Shown in pieces: positions 26,644 to 36,051 of a stretch of 64,000 nucleotides of DNA. The position numbers and the translations under genes were made by a program. Each line of letters begins with the position of its first letter. Positions within the stretch are counted from its first letter, which is position 1. This DNA is from 3107 sp965216225 (GTDB lineage: Bacteria > Pseudomonadota > Alphaproteobacteria > Rhodobacterales > Rhodobacteraceae). Below the pieces are notes generated by a model. It was not told the origin of the DNA. It worked only from the letters and a program-made list of their open reading frames with translations, and made no database searches. The stretch is taken from assembly GCA_965216225.1 (NCBI GenBank), contig CBDCFF010000020.1, forward strand, positions 1 through 64,000. The letters run 5' to 3'.

Positions 26644-27249
26644 TCAGATCCAGGGGCGGGACCGGGCGGCCTCGGCCTCGTAACTGTCGATGGCCCCGGC
26701 CTTCTCCATGGTCAGGCCAATATCGTCGAAGCCTTCGATCAGGCAGCGTTTTCTGAAGGCATCGACCTCGAAGCCGAAGACCTCGCCGTCGGATGTCGTC
26801 ACGGTCTGGTTCTCCAGGTCTATGGTCATCCGGGCGTTTTCGCCCTTCCCGGCCTCCTTCATCAGCACATCCACCTGTTCGTGCGGCAGGACGATGGGCA
26901 ACATGCCGTTCTTGAAGCAGTTGCTGTGGAAGATGTCGGCAAAGGATGTGGCGATGATCACCCTGATCCCGAAATCGGCCAGCGCCCAGGGGGCATGTTC
27001 GCGCGACGAGCCGCAGCCGAAATTGTCGCCCGCGACAAGAATCCGCGTCTTGCGGTACTGCGCCCGGTTCAGCACGAAATCGGGGATCTCGTTGCCGTTG
27101 TCGTCATAGCGCATCTCGTCGAACAGGTTCACCCCGAGGCCCGAGCGTTTGATGGTCTTCAGGAACTGTTTCGGGATGATCATGTCGGTGTCGATATTCA
27201 CCAGCGGCATCGGCGCCGCGATCCCGGTGAGGGTTTCGAATTTCTGCAT
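26644..27249 (-). CDS. leuD: 3-isopropylmalate dehydratase small subunit
   Basis: 201 residues, full length for LeuD, the swivelling small subunit that with LeuC interconverts 2- and 3-isopropylmalate in leucine synthesis. Motifs: PLVNIDTDMIIPKQFLKTIK, the substrate loop GDNFGCGSSREHAPWAL, and TSFADIFHSNCFKNGMLPI. leuC, normally just upstream, is absent: the 169 bp upstream are non-coding and then IS481 copy B begins. The gene may have lost its operon partner and promoter by the IS insertion, or it may be a second, transferred copy. Confidence 0.93.
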   Translation of the reverse strand: MQKFETLTGIAAPMPLVNIDTDMIIPKQFLKTIKRSGLGVNLFDEMRYDDNGNEIPDFVLNRAQYRKTRILVAGDNFGCGSSREHAPWALADFGIRVIIATSFADIFHSNCFKNGMLPIVLPHEQVDVLMKEAGKGENARMTIDLENQTVTTSDGEVFGFEVDAFRKRCLIEGFDDIGLTMEKAGAIDSYEAEAARSRPWI

Positions 27250-27418
27250 ACCGTTATCTGTCCTTGTTGAAGCGGCCCGCCAGCATTTTCAGTTCAGCGG
27301 GTTGTGGATCATGATTTCTATGATCGAATACTCTCAGTCCGTGTTGAAGATGACCGCCGTATTTTCTTGTCGAATGAAATTCGACCTTTTTCAGTGGACG
27401 AGAGAATATGCGGGTATG

Positions 27419-28489
27419 TGTTCCATCCCGGACGATCAGATAGACCCTCGCCGCTCTGGCCTGTTCATGGCAAGATCGATCTTGCGTGAGATTCGGGACG
27501 GAGGCAAGACATGCTGATTTCTTTGCACAAGCAGGCGACGACGACGCCGAAGATCCGGGCCGCAATCCAGGCGAGCAAAGAGCCCGCGTGGATCGTGGCC
27601 GAGCGCTATGGCATCTCGGAGCAGAAGGTGTGGAGACACCGTCCATGATCGGAGCCACACGGCGCACAGGTTGCAGACCACGCTGACACCGGCGCAGGAG
27701 GCCGTGGCGGTCTCGCTGAGACAGAGTCTGCTGCTGCCGCTCGACGACCTGCTCGCCGTGGTCCGCGAGTTTCTCAACCCGAACGTCTCGCGCTCCGGGC
27801 TGGATCGATGCCTGCGCCGATGCCTGCGCCGTCATGGGCTCGGCTCCCTCCGTGACCTGAAGCCGAAGGTGGCGAAGCCCGCGCACAAGCCTTTCAAGGC
27901 ATACGAGCCCGGCGACATCCACATCGACGTGAAACACCTGCCGCAGATGGCCGATGAGGAGAAGCGCCGGTATCTGTCGCCGGTATCTGTTCGTCGCGAT
28001 CGCCCGCGCCACCCGCTGGGTCTTCGTGCGCATCCACCCAGTGAAGACTGCGGCCAACGCCCGCCGGTTCCTGCGCGACCTGGAGCGCGCAGCCCCGATG
28101 CGGATCACCCGCGTGCTGACGGACAATGGCAAGGAGTTCACCGACAGGCTCTTCGGCCTTCGCCGCCGCGCCGCGACCGGCAATCACGAGTTCGACCAGC
28201 CTCTGCGCCGGGTTCGGGATCGAGCATCGCCTGGCCCCACCGATGCGGCCGCAGACCAACGGCATGGTCGAGCGGTTCAACGGTCGGATCGAGGACGTGC
28301 TCCAGAGCCACCGTTTCCGCAGCGGCGAGGACCTCGAACAGACGCTTCTCCGCTACGTCCGCCTCTACAACGGCCAGCTGCCGCAATCCGTTCTGAAAGG
28401 CCGCACGCCAATCGATGCGCTCAAGGACTGGCATCAAGAAAAGCCCGAACTCTTCAGAAAGAAGCCGTACAATCACACGGGATGTGACA
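27419..28489 (+). mobile_element. IS481-family element, copy B (1071 bp)
   Basis: Same ends and orientation as copy A: TGTTCCATCCCGGACG at 27419 and a right end that reads inward TGTCACATCCCGTGTGAT from 28489. It is longer than copy A by several internal duplications. It inserted into the 5' part of an HTH gene whose remainder starts at 28498. The two direct copies bracket the AruI-like gene and leuD. Confidence 0.82.
27511..28488 (+). pseudogene. IS481-family transposase (copy B), multiply frameshifted
   Basis: It has the same early frameshift as copy A. In addition a 12-bp tandem duplication (GATGCCTGCGCC at 27807-27830) is in frame and gives DRCLRRCLRRHG. A 13-bp tandem duplication (CGCCGGTATCTGT at 27965-27990) breaks the frame. 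A single-base insertion near 28197 shifts it again. The C-terminal part, GMVERFNGRIEDVLQSHRFR to KKPYNHTGCD, is well preserved. Inactive. Confidence 0.82.
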
Positions 28490-28497
28490 GGCTGCAC

Positions 28498-28833
28498 ATG
28501 TCGATGGATCGTTCCAAGGTCAACAAGATGGTGGCCGGCACCCGTGCCATATCGGCCTCCGAACTCATCGCGATTTCCGAAATCACCGGCCATCCGATGC
28601 CGACGCAAAAGGCGGCGGGATTGTCGGAAAGCGATGAAGCCTATGTGACCTCTCCCGACATTCAGCGGAATGCAAAGGATCCGAGGGGCGTCTTTTCCCA
28701 CCTGAAACACAATGATGTCGCCGTGACGATTCGCGGCAAGACCCTGATCGTCAACGCAGCCGTGGACAAGAAGAATATCCCGAGGCTGCGCCGCATGATC
28801 GACGCCATGGAAAAGCTGATGGATGATGACTAG
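28498..28833 (+). pseudogene. XRE-type regulator, N-terminus removed by IS481
   Basis: 111 residues remain from an in-frame ATG: MDRSKVNKMVAGTRAISASE looks like the recognition helix and last helices of a lambda-repressor-like HTH. It is followed by an acidic, unfamiliar tail (VTIRGKTLIVNAAVDKKNIP, then RLRRMIDAMEKLMDDD). The first helices should lie upstream, but the IS481 right end is there (28489). The open frame also continues into the transposon as a chance fusion. Probably non-functional. Confidence 0.6.
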
Positions 28834-28983
28834 GCGCAGGGTCCGCGCAGGGTCCGTCGCGTCGGCGCGGGGCGGGGCGGCGATTACGGGTTGAGGGGGC
28901 CGCGATGGGCTTGAGTTGCAACGGATTATCTGAAATACATGTCGGGCCGGTATTCCGGCGGCGTTCCCGAAGGATGCACAACC

Positions 28984-30378
28984 ATGTTGGCCAATGAACC
29001 CGAAACCGCCCCCGGTGCGGCGAACGATGCACCGCTGCCGTCCGGGCTGGATGTACCGCCCGGCCCCGGCGGGGTATTGCGCAATTTCCTGCGGCGAGTG
29101 ACCGATTACCCCATGATGCTGGACGAACTCCATTCCGAATACGGAGACATCGTTTATTTCCGGATTCCCTTCGCCCGGTTCTGCGTTCTGTATTCTCCCG
29201 AACTCATCAAGGAACTTCTGGTCAGCAGGGAGGAGCAGTTCCCCACAGTCCGGTTTGACCTGCAAAGCGATATGATCAGGCACGGAACCATGCAAATGGT
29301 GCAAGGCGAAGACCGTTGCCGCCGTCGTGCGGTAATGGACCCGAAATTTACCGAAGATGCGCTCGACACCTGGACCGACATCCTCATCGAGGAAGCCAAC
29401 TCCCTGCGGGACCGGTGCCGGCCGGGCGCCACCGTTGACATGAAAATGGAGGCCGGAACGTTCGTCTGGGCGGTCATGTCGCGCGCGATGATCGACCGGG
29501 ACATCAATATTCCATATTCGCGCGCCAGGGATATGGTGGCGCATATCCGCACGCACATGCTGCTTCAGATACTGCCGTTCAGTTCATGGCTGGAGAAACT
29601 TCCACTGCCGGTGTTCCGGCGCGGGAAACCGGTGATTGATGAAATGGACAGGTGGATCAAACAGGCGGCAAGGCGGGCCAGAGCCCCCGGCGCCGGCGGC
29701 GACGATCTGGTGACGCATCTGGTCCGGGCCGTTGACGACGGCGTGGCGGACTGGACCTATGAGAATGACGAGGCGCTGCGCGATGAGGTCCTTCTCATGC
29801 ATGCGTTCGTGGATGCGCCGTTATCCGCGCTGGCGCTTGGCCTTGCGTATCTTTCCCGAAATCCGCAGGTGCGCGAAAAGCTGGAACGGGAAGTGGACGA
29901 AGTCCTCGGCGACCGGCCTCTGGCGCTGTCCGACTATCCGGGGCTGACCTATACAAGGGCCATTGGCAAGGAGCTGTTGCGCATTGATCCGCCGACCTAT
30001 GTTTCGCTGCCCAAGATCGCCGGGCAGGATCTGGCGATAGGCGGTTACCGGATTCCGAAGGGGACGATGGTGCATTCGGGCGCGCGGACGGTTCATCGGA
30101 GCGCCGAATACTGGGGCGATCCGCTCGAATTCCGGCCGGAGCGCTGGCTTGAGAAGCCGCCGCCGCCATGTGCGCCCCATGCCTATGTTCCCTATGGCAG
30201 CGGTTCACATGCCTGTGTGGGCAGCGGCTTTGCATCCAGGATGTTCGTGTTTGCCCTGGCAACCCTGGCGCAAAGCCGCAGGCTGGACCTGAAGCCGGAC
30301 CGGATGCCCCGAATCAGCAATGTGGGCGCCATCATTCGGGAGGATACCGTGCCGATGGCCGTGTCGGCGCGTCCCTGA
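28984..30378 (+). CDS. Cytochrome P450
   Basis: 464 residues from the ATG at 28984, which has AAGGA at a good distance; 28939 is an alternative. The heme-ligand motif is YGSGSHACVG (Cys about residue 411), the K-helix ExxR is ELLR (about 330), and the PERF-like segment is EFRPERW. The I-helix reads HAFVDAPLSALALG at about 273-286, where most P450s have AGxDTT, so the usual oxygen-activating Thr is replaced. No signal peptide: a soluble bacterial class. No ferredoxin or reductase gene is adjacent. The terminator before rimP is 140 bp downstream. Confidence 0.88.
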   Translation: MLANEPETAPGAANDAPLPSGLDVPPGPGGVLRNFLRRVTDYPMMLDELHSEYGDIVYFRIPFARFCVLYSPELIKELLVSREEQFPTVRFDLQSDMIRHGTMQMVQGEDRCRRRAVMDPKFTEDALDTWTDILIEEANSLRDRCRPGATVDMKMEAGTFVWAVMSRAMIDRDINIPYSRARDMVAHIRTHMLLQILPFSSWLEKLPLPVFRRGKPVIDEMDRWIKQAARRARAPGAGGDDLVTHLVRAVDDGVADWTYENDEALRDEVLLMHAFVDAPLSALALGLAYLSRNPQVREKLEREVDEVLGDRPLALSDYPGLTYTRAIGKELLRIDPPTYVSLPKIAGQDLAIGGYRIPKGTMVHSGARTVHRSAEYWGDPLEFRPERWLEKPPPPCAPHAYVPYGSGSHACVGSGFASRMFVFALATLAQSRRLDLKPDRMPRISNVGAIIREDTVPMAVSARP

Positions 30379-30517
30379 ACGCCGCACCGGCGGCGGCATG
30401 TGACGCCGGAAAGCCGCGCCGCGAAAGACCCCTTGCCGATTCGCCGCAATTCCCCTACACCTCGGGTGAACAGCGGCGCGCTGGCTTCCACCCCCAACGC
30501 TCCACCGACAAAGTGCG

Positions 30518-30540
30518 ACGGGCCGCGCGCCCGTTTTTTT
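30518..30540 (+). terminator. Intrinsic terminator 15 bp upstream of rimP
   Basis: ACGGGC (30518-30523), a five-base loop CGCGC and GCCCGT (30529-30534) run straight into seven T residues (30534-30540). The rimP ATG is at 30556. It may end P450 transcription. Because it lies so close to the rimP start, it may also act as an attenuator within the rimP-nusA-infB leader. Confidence 0.75.
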
Positions 30541-30555
30541 GTGCCTGGACCAAAG

Positions 30556-31128
30556 ATGACCGACCTTGTCGCCAAAGCCGCCATTGACCGCCGACTGGCC
30601 GAAATCATCCGCCCGGTGATCGGGGATATGGGTTTCGAGCTTGTCCGCGTCCGCCTGATGGGCGGCAAGGCCGCGACCGTGCAGGTGATGGCGCAGAAAC
30701 CCGACGGTATGATCGAGGTCGATGACTGCGCCGGCATCTCGACCGCGATCTCTGCCGTTCTGGATGTCGAGGATCCGATTTCGGACGCCTATACGCTGGA
30801 GGTGTCCAGCCCCGGCATCGACCGGCCCCTGACCCGGCTCGGGGATTTTGACGACTGGGAAGGCCATGAGGCCAGGATCGAGACCGATGCGCCGATCGAC
30901 GGACGCCGCCGCTTCCGGGGCGTGCTTGCGGGCACCGAGGGCGACGAGGTGCTGATCAATATCGAGGAAGGCACCATCGGCCTGAAATTCGACTGGCTGT
31001 CCGACGCCAGGCTGGTGCTGACCGATGAGTTGATCCGCGAAATGCTGAAGGGCCGCAAGGCGGCGGGCCGGATGATCGAGACTCAATTCGACGATGTGAA
31101 AACCGTACTGCACGGGGATGAGGAGTAA
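30556..31128 (+). CDS. rimP: Ribosome maturation factor RimP
   Basis: 190 residues, needed for 30S subunit maturation. The N-terminal domain (IIRPVIGDMGFELVRVRLMG, then IEVDDCAGISTAISAVLDVE) and the motif YTLEVSSPGIDRPLTR are diagnostic; a C-terminal SH3-like barrel follows. The start is the ATG at 30556 because the family begins shortly before the conserved IDRRLAEIIRPVI; an open frame reaches back to 30400 through the terminator. There is no clear Shine-Dalgarno sequence. nusA follows after 5 bp. First gene of the conserved rimP-nusA-ylxR-infB operon. Confidence 0.94.
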   Translation: MTDLVAKAAIDRRLAEIIRPVIGDMGFELVRVRLMGGKAATVQVMAQKPDGMIEVDDCAGISTAISAVLDVEDPISDAYTLEVSSPGIDRPLTRLGDFDDWEGHEARIETDAPIDGRRRFRGVLAGTEGDEVLINIEEGTIGLKFDWLSDARLVLTDELIREMLKGRKAAGRMIETQFDDVKTVLHGDEE

Positions 31129-31133
31129 GAAAA

Positions 31134-32762
31134 ATGGCAATCACCTCTGCCAACCAGCTTGAACTGTTGCAGACCGCCGAGGCCGTCGCGCGCGAAAAGA
31201 TGATCGACCCGGTCCTGGTGGTCGAGGCGATGGAAGAATCCCTCGCCCGCGCCGCCAAGAGCCGTTACGGTGCCGAGATGGACATTCGCGTCTCCATCGA
31301 CCGCAAGACCGGCAAGGCCACCTTCACCCGCGTCCGCACCGTGGTCGATGACGGGGAACTGGAAAACTACCAGGCGGAACTGACCGCCGAACAGGCGCGC
31401 CAGTATCTGGACGACCCGAAAACCGGCGACACCATCGTCGATGAGGTTCCGCCCGTCGAAATGGGCCGGATCGCCGCGCAATCGGCCAAGCAGGTTATCC
31501 TGCAAAAGGTCCGCGAAGCCGAACGGGATCGTCAGTACGAGGAATTCAGGGATCGCGTCGGCGCCATCATCAACGGTGTCGTGAAACGCGAGGAATACGG
31601 CAACGTCATTGTCGATGTGGGCCGGGGCGAAGCCATCCTGCGCCGCAACGAAAAGATCGGCCGCGAAGGCTATCGTCCGAATGACCGCATCCGCTGCTAC
31701 ATCAAGGATGTGCGCCGCGAAACCCGTGGCCCGCAGATATTCCTGTCCCGCACCGCACCGGAATTCATGGCGGAACTCTTCAAGATGGAAGTCCCGGAGA
31801 TTTACGATGGCATCATCGAGATCAAGGCGGTGGCCCGCGATCCGGGTTCGCGCGCCAAGATCGCGGTGATCTCCTACGACAGCTCGATTGATCCGGTCGG
31901 CGCCTGTGTGGGGATGCGCGGCTCTCGTGTGCAGGCTGTCGTATCCGAACTGCAAGGCGAGAAAATCGACATCATCCCGTGGAACGAGGACCAGCCGACC
32001 TTTCTGGTGAACGCGCTGCAACCGGCGGAAGTGTCAAAGGTGGTTCTGGATGAAGAGGCGGAACGGATCGAGGTCGTGGTGCCCGAGGAGCAACTGTCGC
32101 TCGCCATCGGTCGCCGGGGCCAGAACGTGCGTCTGGCCAGCCAGTTGACCGGGCTCGACATCGACATCATGACCGAACAGGAAGAATCCGAGCGCCGTCA
32201 GAAGGAATTTGAAGAGCGCACCAGACTCTTCATGGACAGCCTCGATCTGGATGAATTCTTCGCGCAGTTGCTGATTGCCGAAGGCTTCACCAACCTTGAA
32301 GAGGTCGCTTATGTGGAGTTCGACGAACTTCTGGTCATCGACGGCGTGGATGAGGGCACCGCGAGCGAACTTCAGGCGCGGGCCCGCGATTTCCTCGACG
32401 CCCGGAACAGAAAGGCGCTGGACAACGCCCGCGCCCTTGGCGTCGAGGACAGCCTGATCGACTTCGAGGGCCTGACGCCCCGGATGATCGAGGCGCTGGC
32501 CGAAGATGGCGTGAAAACGCTGGAAGATTTCGCCACCTGCGCCGACTGGGAACTCGCCGGCGGCTGGACCACGGTCAATGGCGAGCGCGTCAAGGATGAC
32601 GGCATTCTGGAGAACTTCGACGTTTCGCTGGAAGAGGCGCAGGTCCTCGTCATGAATGCCCGTGTCCAGTTGGGCTGGGTCGATCCGGCGGACCTCCTCC
32701 CGAAAGAGGAAAACGGCGACAGCGGCGGCGACGGCGAAGCAGCGAAGGAGGCCGGGGCCTGA
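31134..32762 (+). CDS. nusA: Transcription termination/antitermination protein NusA
   Basis: 542 residues. The N-terminal RNA-polymerase-binding domain (about 1-125) is followed by an S1 domain (about 135-200, RVGAIINGVVKREEYGNVIV), KH1 and KH2 (about 230-345: VGACVGMRGSRVQAVVSELQ and LAIGRRGQNVRLASQL). The alphaproteobacterial C-terminus has two helix-hairpin-helix acidic repeats (FTNLEEVAYVEFDELLVIDG; LTPRMIEALAEDGVKTLEDF). It controls pausing, termination and rRNA antitermination. Translated from AGGAGTAAGAAAA-ATG, 5 bp after rimP. Confidence 0.97.
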   Translation: MAITSANQLELLQTAEAVAREKMIDPVLVVEAMEESLARAAKSRYGAEMDIRVSIDRKTGKATFTRVRTVVDDGELENYQAELTAEQARQYLDDPKTGDTIVDEVPPVEMGRIAAQSAKQVILQKVREAERDRQYEEFRDRVGAIINGVVKREEYGNVIVDVGRGEAILRRNEKIGREGYRPNDRIRCYIKDVRRETRGPQIFLSRTAPEFMAELFKMEVPEIYDGIIEIKAVARDPGSRAKIAVISYDSSIDPVGACVGMRGSRVQAVVSELQGEKIDIIPWNEDQPTFLVNALQPAEVSKVVLDEEAERIEVVVPEEQLSLAIGRRGQNVRLASQLTGLDIDIMTEQEESERRQKEFEERTRLFMDSLDLDEFFAQLLIAEGFTNLEEVAYVEFDELLVIDGVDEGTASELQARARDFLDARNRKALDNARALGVEDSLIDFEGLTPRMIEALAEDGVKTLEDFATCADWELAGGWTTVNGERVKDDGILENFDVSLEEAQVLVMNARVQLGWVDPADLLPKEENGDSGGDGEAAKEAGA

Positions 32763-32786
32763 TCGAGGCCCCGGAGGAGGCGCTGG

Positions 32787-33419
32787 ATGTCCCGCGGCGG
32801 CAGGGCAAAACCGGACACACCGCCCCGGCGGCGGTGCATCGTCACCGGCGAGGTGCAGCCCAGATCGGGCCTGATCCGCTTTGTGGCTGGGCCCGAAGGG
32901 CAGGTGGTGCCGGACATCGCGGAAAAACTCTCCGGGCGCGGGGTCTGGGTGGCTGCGGATCGTGCAACGCTTGAGCGCGCGGTGGCAAGGCGGCTTTTCG
33001 CGCGCGGACTGAAGGCGCCGGTTATCCTGCCCGACGGGCTTGTGGCAGAGGTCGAAAGGCAGCTTGCCCGGCGCACGGTTGACCTGATCTCCCTCGCCCG
33101 CAAAAGCGGCCAGGCGGTGGCCGGGTACGAGAAGGTGGCGAACTGGCTGGTCAGGGAACATGCGCAGGTGCTGATCCAGGCCTCGGACGGGTCGGAACGC
33201 GGCAAGGCCAGGCTGCGCCCGCCGCGCGGAGAGGACGGATATGTCGGATGCCTGACCGCCAATGAATTGGGTCTGGCATTCGGACGGGAAAATGTGATAC
33301 ATGGCGCGCTTGCCGCTGGCGGACTCAGCCGGCGTGTTGTAGAGGAAGCCGGACGGTTGTCCGGCGTGCGGGACAAAGACGGTGGATCGGCCCACCGGAA
33401 AGGTACGAAGACCACATGA
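32787..33419 (+). CDS. ylxR: YlxR-family RNA-binding protein (DUF448) with L7Ae-like C-terminus
   Basis: 210 residues. The N-terminal DUF448 domain has the strongly conserved RRCIVTGEVQPRSGLIRFVA and GRGVWVAADRATLERAV. The C-terminal half (VDLISLARKSGQAVAGYEKV) looks like a ribosomal L7Ae/L30e fold, a fusion usual in alphaproteobacteria. Bacillus YlxR (RnpM) binds RNase P RNA; a similar RNA-binding role is likely but not shown here. GGAGGAGG lies upstream of the ATG. The stop overlaps the infB start by 4 bp. Confidence 0.9.
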   Translation: MSRGGRAKPDTPPRRRCIVTGEVQPRSGLIRFVAGPEGQVVPDIAEKLSGRGVWVAADRATLERAVARRLFARGLKAPVILPDGLVAEVERQLARRTVDLISLARKSGQAVAGYEKVANWLVREHAQVLIQASDGSERGKARLRPPRGEDGYVGCLTANELGLAFGRENVIHGALAAGGLSRRVVEEAGRLSGVRDKDGGSAHRKGTKTT

Positions 33420-35896
33420 GCGATAGTGACGGCAAGAAAACCCTCGGCCTGCGTCGCGGCCCCCGTGCTGGCAATGTGAAGCAGAGCTTCAGCCATGGAC
33501 GCACCAAGAATGTGGTGGTGGAAACAAAACGCAAGCGCGTTGTCGTACCAAAGCCGGGCACGGCCACGCCCGCCACGCCCGCCGGTGGCGGTGGCGTTGC
33601 CAAACGCTCTGGCAACGCGCTGAAACGCCCCGGCGGGATTTCCGATTCCGAGATGGAGCGCCGCCTGAACGCCGTGCGGGCCGCCAGGGCGCGCGAGGCC
33701 GAAGAGGCCACGACACGCGAGGCCGAGGAAAAAGCCCGCGCCGAGGAACGCCGGCGCCGCCGGGCCGAACAGGAAACCAGAGAGCGTGAGGAACGCGAAC
33801 GCGAGGAACGCGCCCGGCAAAAGGCGGTAGTGACTGCCCCGGCACCGACCCCGGCACCGACGCCACCCCCGGCACCGGTGCCGGCGGGCGATGCCGACAG
33901 CAAGCGCGGAAAACCCGCGCCCGCGCCCCGCAAGCAGGAACGCGACCCCCGCAACGAGGCCAGACCCCGCAGCGGCAAGGGCCGGGATGAGGGGCGGCGC
34001 TCTGGCAAGCTGACGCTGAATCAGGCTCTGGCCGGGGGCGATGGCGGTCGCCAGAAATCGCTGGCCGCCATGAAGCGCAAGCAGGAACGCGCCCGGCAAA
34101 AGGCGATGGGCCAGACCCGGGAACGCGAAAAGGTGATCCGCGATGTGCAGGTGCCGGAAACCATCGTGGTTCTGGAACTCGCGAACCGGATGGCCGAACG
34201 GGCGGCGGATGTCGTCAAGGAATTCATGAAAATGGGCATGATGGTCACGCAGAACCAGTCGATCGACCAGGACACCGCAGAACTGATCGTCGAGGAATTC
34301 GGCCACCATGTCGTCCGTGTCTCCGACGCCGATGTGGAAGATGTCATCGACACGGTGGAGGACAGGGAAAAAGACCTGAAGTTCCGTCCGCCGGTCATCA
34401 CGGTCATGGGGCATGTTGACCATGGCAAGACCTCGCTTCTGGATGCGATCCGCAATGCCAAGGTTGTCGCCGGAGAGGCGGGCGGCATCACCCAGCATAT
34501 CGGCGCCTATCAGGTGACGACCGATGACGGCGCCGTGCTCAGCTTTCTCGACACACCCGGCCACGCGGCCTTTACCTCGATGCGGGCGCGCGGGGCGCAG
34601 GTCACCGACATCGTGGTGCTCGTGGTCGCCGCAGACGACGCGGTCATGCCGCAGACGATAGAGGCGATCAACCACGCCAGGGCCGCCAGGGTGCCGATGA
34701 TCGTGGCGATCAACAAGATCGACAGGCCCGACGCGAACCCTGACAAGGTGCGCTCCGACCTTCTGCAACACGGGGTCATTGTCGAGGCGATGTCCGGCGA
34801 CGTGCAGGATGTCGAGGTCTCCGCGATTACCGGTCAGGGTCTGGATGCGCTTCTGGAGGCGATCACGCTCCAGGCCGAAATCCTGGACCTCAAGGCCAAT
34901 CCCGACCGTGCCGCATCCGGCGCCGTGATCGAGGCCAGCCTCGATGTGGGCCGCGGTCCGGTCGCGACGGTTCTGGTCCGGAACGGCACGCTGAAACAAG
35001 GCGACATATTCGTCGTGGGCGAGCAGTACGGCAAGGTCCGCGCCATGGAGAACGACAAGGGTGAGCGGGTGAAGGAGGTCGGTCCCTCGGTGCCGGTCGA
35101 GGTTCTGGGCCTGAACGGCACGCCAGAGGCCGGTGACGTTCTGAACGTGGTCGAGACCGAGGCGCAGGCCCGTGAAATCGCAGCCTACCGTCAGCAGGCC
35201 GCCAAGGACAAGCGTGTCGCCGCCGGGGCCGCCGCCACGCTCGATCAGTTGCTGGCCAGGGCCAGGGCGAATGAAAAGGTGGCCGAGCTTCCGATTCTGG
35301 TGAAGGCCGACGTGCAGGGTTCGGCCGAGGCAATCGTGCAGGCGATGGAGAGGGTCGGAAATGAAGAGGTCCGCGTTCGTGTCCTCCATTCCGGTGTCGG
35401 CGCGATTACCGAAACCGATATTGGTCTGGCCGAGGCTTCCGACGCGCCGGTTCTGGGCTTCAACGTCCGCGCCAACGCCAGCGCCCGCAGTGTCGCCAAC
35501 CAGAAAGGCGTGGAAATCCGCTATTACTCGGTCATCTACGATCTTGTGGACGATGTGAAAGCCGCCGCATCCGGCCTTCTGTCCGCAGAAGTGCGCGAGA
35601 ACTTCATCGGCTATGCCGAAATCAGGGAGGTCTTCAAGGTCTCCGGCGTCGGCAGGGTTGCGGGCTGTCTGATCACCGAAGGCGTGGCGCGGCGTTCCGC
35701 CGGTGTCCGGCTTCTGCGCGACAATGTGGTGATCCACGAAGGCACGCTGAAGACGCTGAAACGCTTCAGGAATGAGATGAAAGAGGTGCAGAGCGGCCAG
35801 GAATGCGGCATGGCGTTCGAAAGATACGATGACATACGCACCGGCGACGTGATCGAGATATTCGAGCGCGAAGAAGTCGAACGCAAGCTGGACTGA
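33416..35896 (+). CDS. infB: Translation initiation factor IF-2
   Basis: 826 residues. A charged, low-complexity N-terminus (E/R-rich coiled coil about 75-145, then a PAPTPAPTPPPAP run) precedes the IF2_N region. The GTPase domain starts at about residue 325 with G1 GHVDHGKTS, G3 DTPGHAAF and G4 NKID, followed by beta-barrel domains, the IF-2 core and the C-terminal fMet-tRNA-binding domain (AGCLITEGVARRSAGVRLLR). It delivers initiator tRNA to the 30S subunit. Last gene of the operon here; rbfA and truB do not follow directly. Confidence 0.97.
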   Translation: MSDSDGKKTLGLRRGPRAGNVKQSFSHGRTKNVVVETKRKRVVVPKPGTATPATPAGGGGVAKRSGNALKRPGGISDSEMERRLNAVRAARAREAEEATTREAEEKARAEERRRRRAEQETREREEREREERARQKAVVTAPAPTPAPTPPPAPVPAGDADSKRGKPAPAPRKQERDPRNEARPRSGKGRDEGRRSGKLTLNQALAGGDGGRQKSLAAMKRKQERARQKAMGQTREREKVIRDVQVPETIVVLELANRMAERAADVVKEFMKMGMMVTQNQSIDQDTAELIVEEFGHHVVRVSDADVEDVIDTVEDREKDLKFRPPVITVMGHVDHGKTSLLDAIRNAKVVAGEAGGITQHIGAYQVTTDDGAVLSFLDTPGHAAFTSMRARGAQVTDIVVLVVAADDAVMPQTIEAINHARAARVPMIVAINKIDRPDANPDKVRSDLLQHGVIVEAMSGDVQDVEVSAITGQGLDALLEAITLQAEILDLKANPDRAASGAVIEASLDVGRGPVATVLVRNGTLKQGDIFVVGEQYGKVRAMENDKGERVKEVGPSVPVEVLGLNGTPEAGDVLNVVETEAQAREIAAYRQQAAKDKRVAAGAAATLDQLLARARANEKVAELPILVKADVQGSAEAIVQAMERVGNEEVRVRVLHSGVGAITETDIGLAEASDAPVLGFNVRANASARSVANQKGVEIRYYSVIYDLVDDVKAAASGLLSAEVRENFIGYAEIREVFKVSGVGRVAGCLITEGVARRSAGVRLLRDNVVIHEGTLKTLKRFRNEMKEVQSGQECGMAFERYDDIRTGDVIEIFEREEVERKLD

Positions 35897-36051
35897 TCAC
35901 AGCCGGGGATGGCAGGCGGGGACGACAGGCGCTGTCAGGGCGAGGCAGGGGCAGGTCTTGCCGGGCGACCTGAAAATGCCATGGGCGCGCGCGGCGCTCT
36001 GGCCATGCGCGGTGCGCACCCCCTCCAGCAACCGGGCGGGCGCGTCGCCGC

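Noticed and set aside
33840..33890. Repeat-like CCGGCACCGACC stretch in infB
   Set aside because: It encodes the Pro/Ala/Thr linker of IF-2, which is low-complexity in many species; the frame is maintained.
32372..35737. A very long open frame (over 1100 codons) on the minus strand opposite nusA, ylxR and infB
   Set aside because: It is a GC-rich shadow of three certain plus-strand genes; its translation has odd composition and no recognisable domain.
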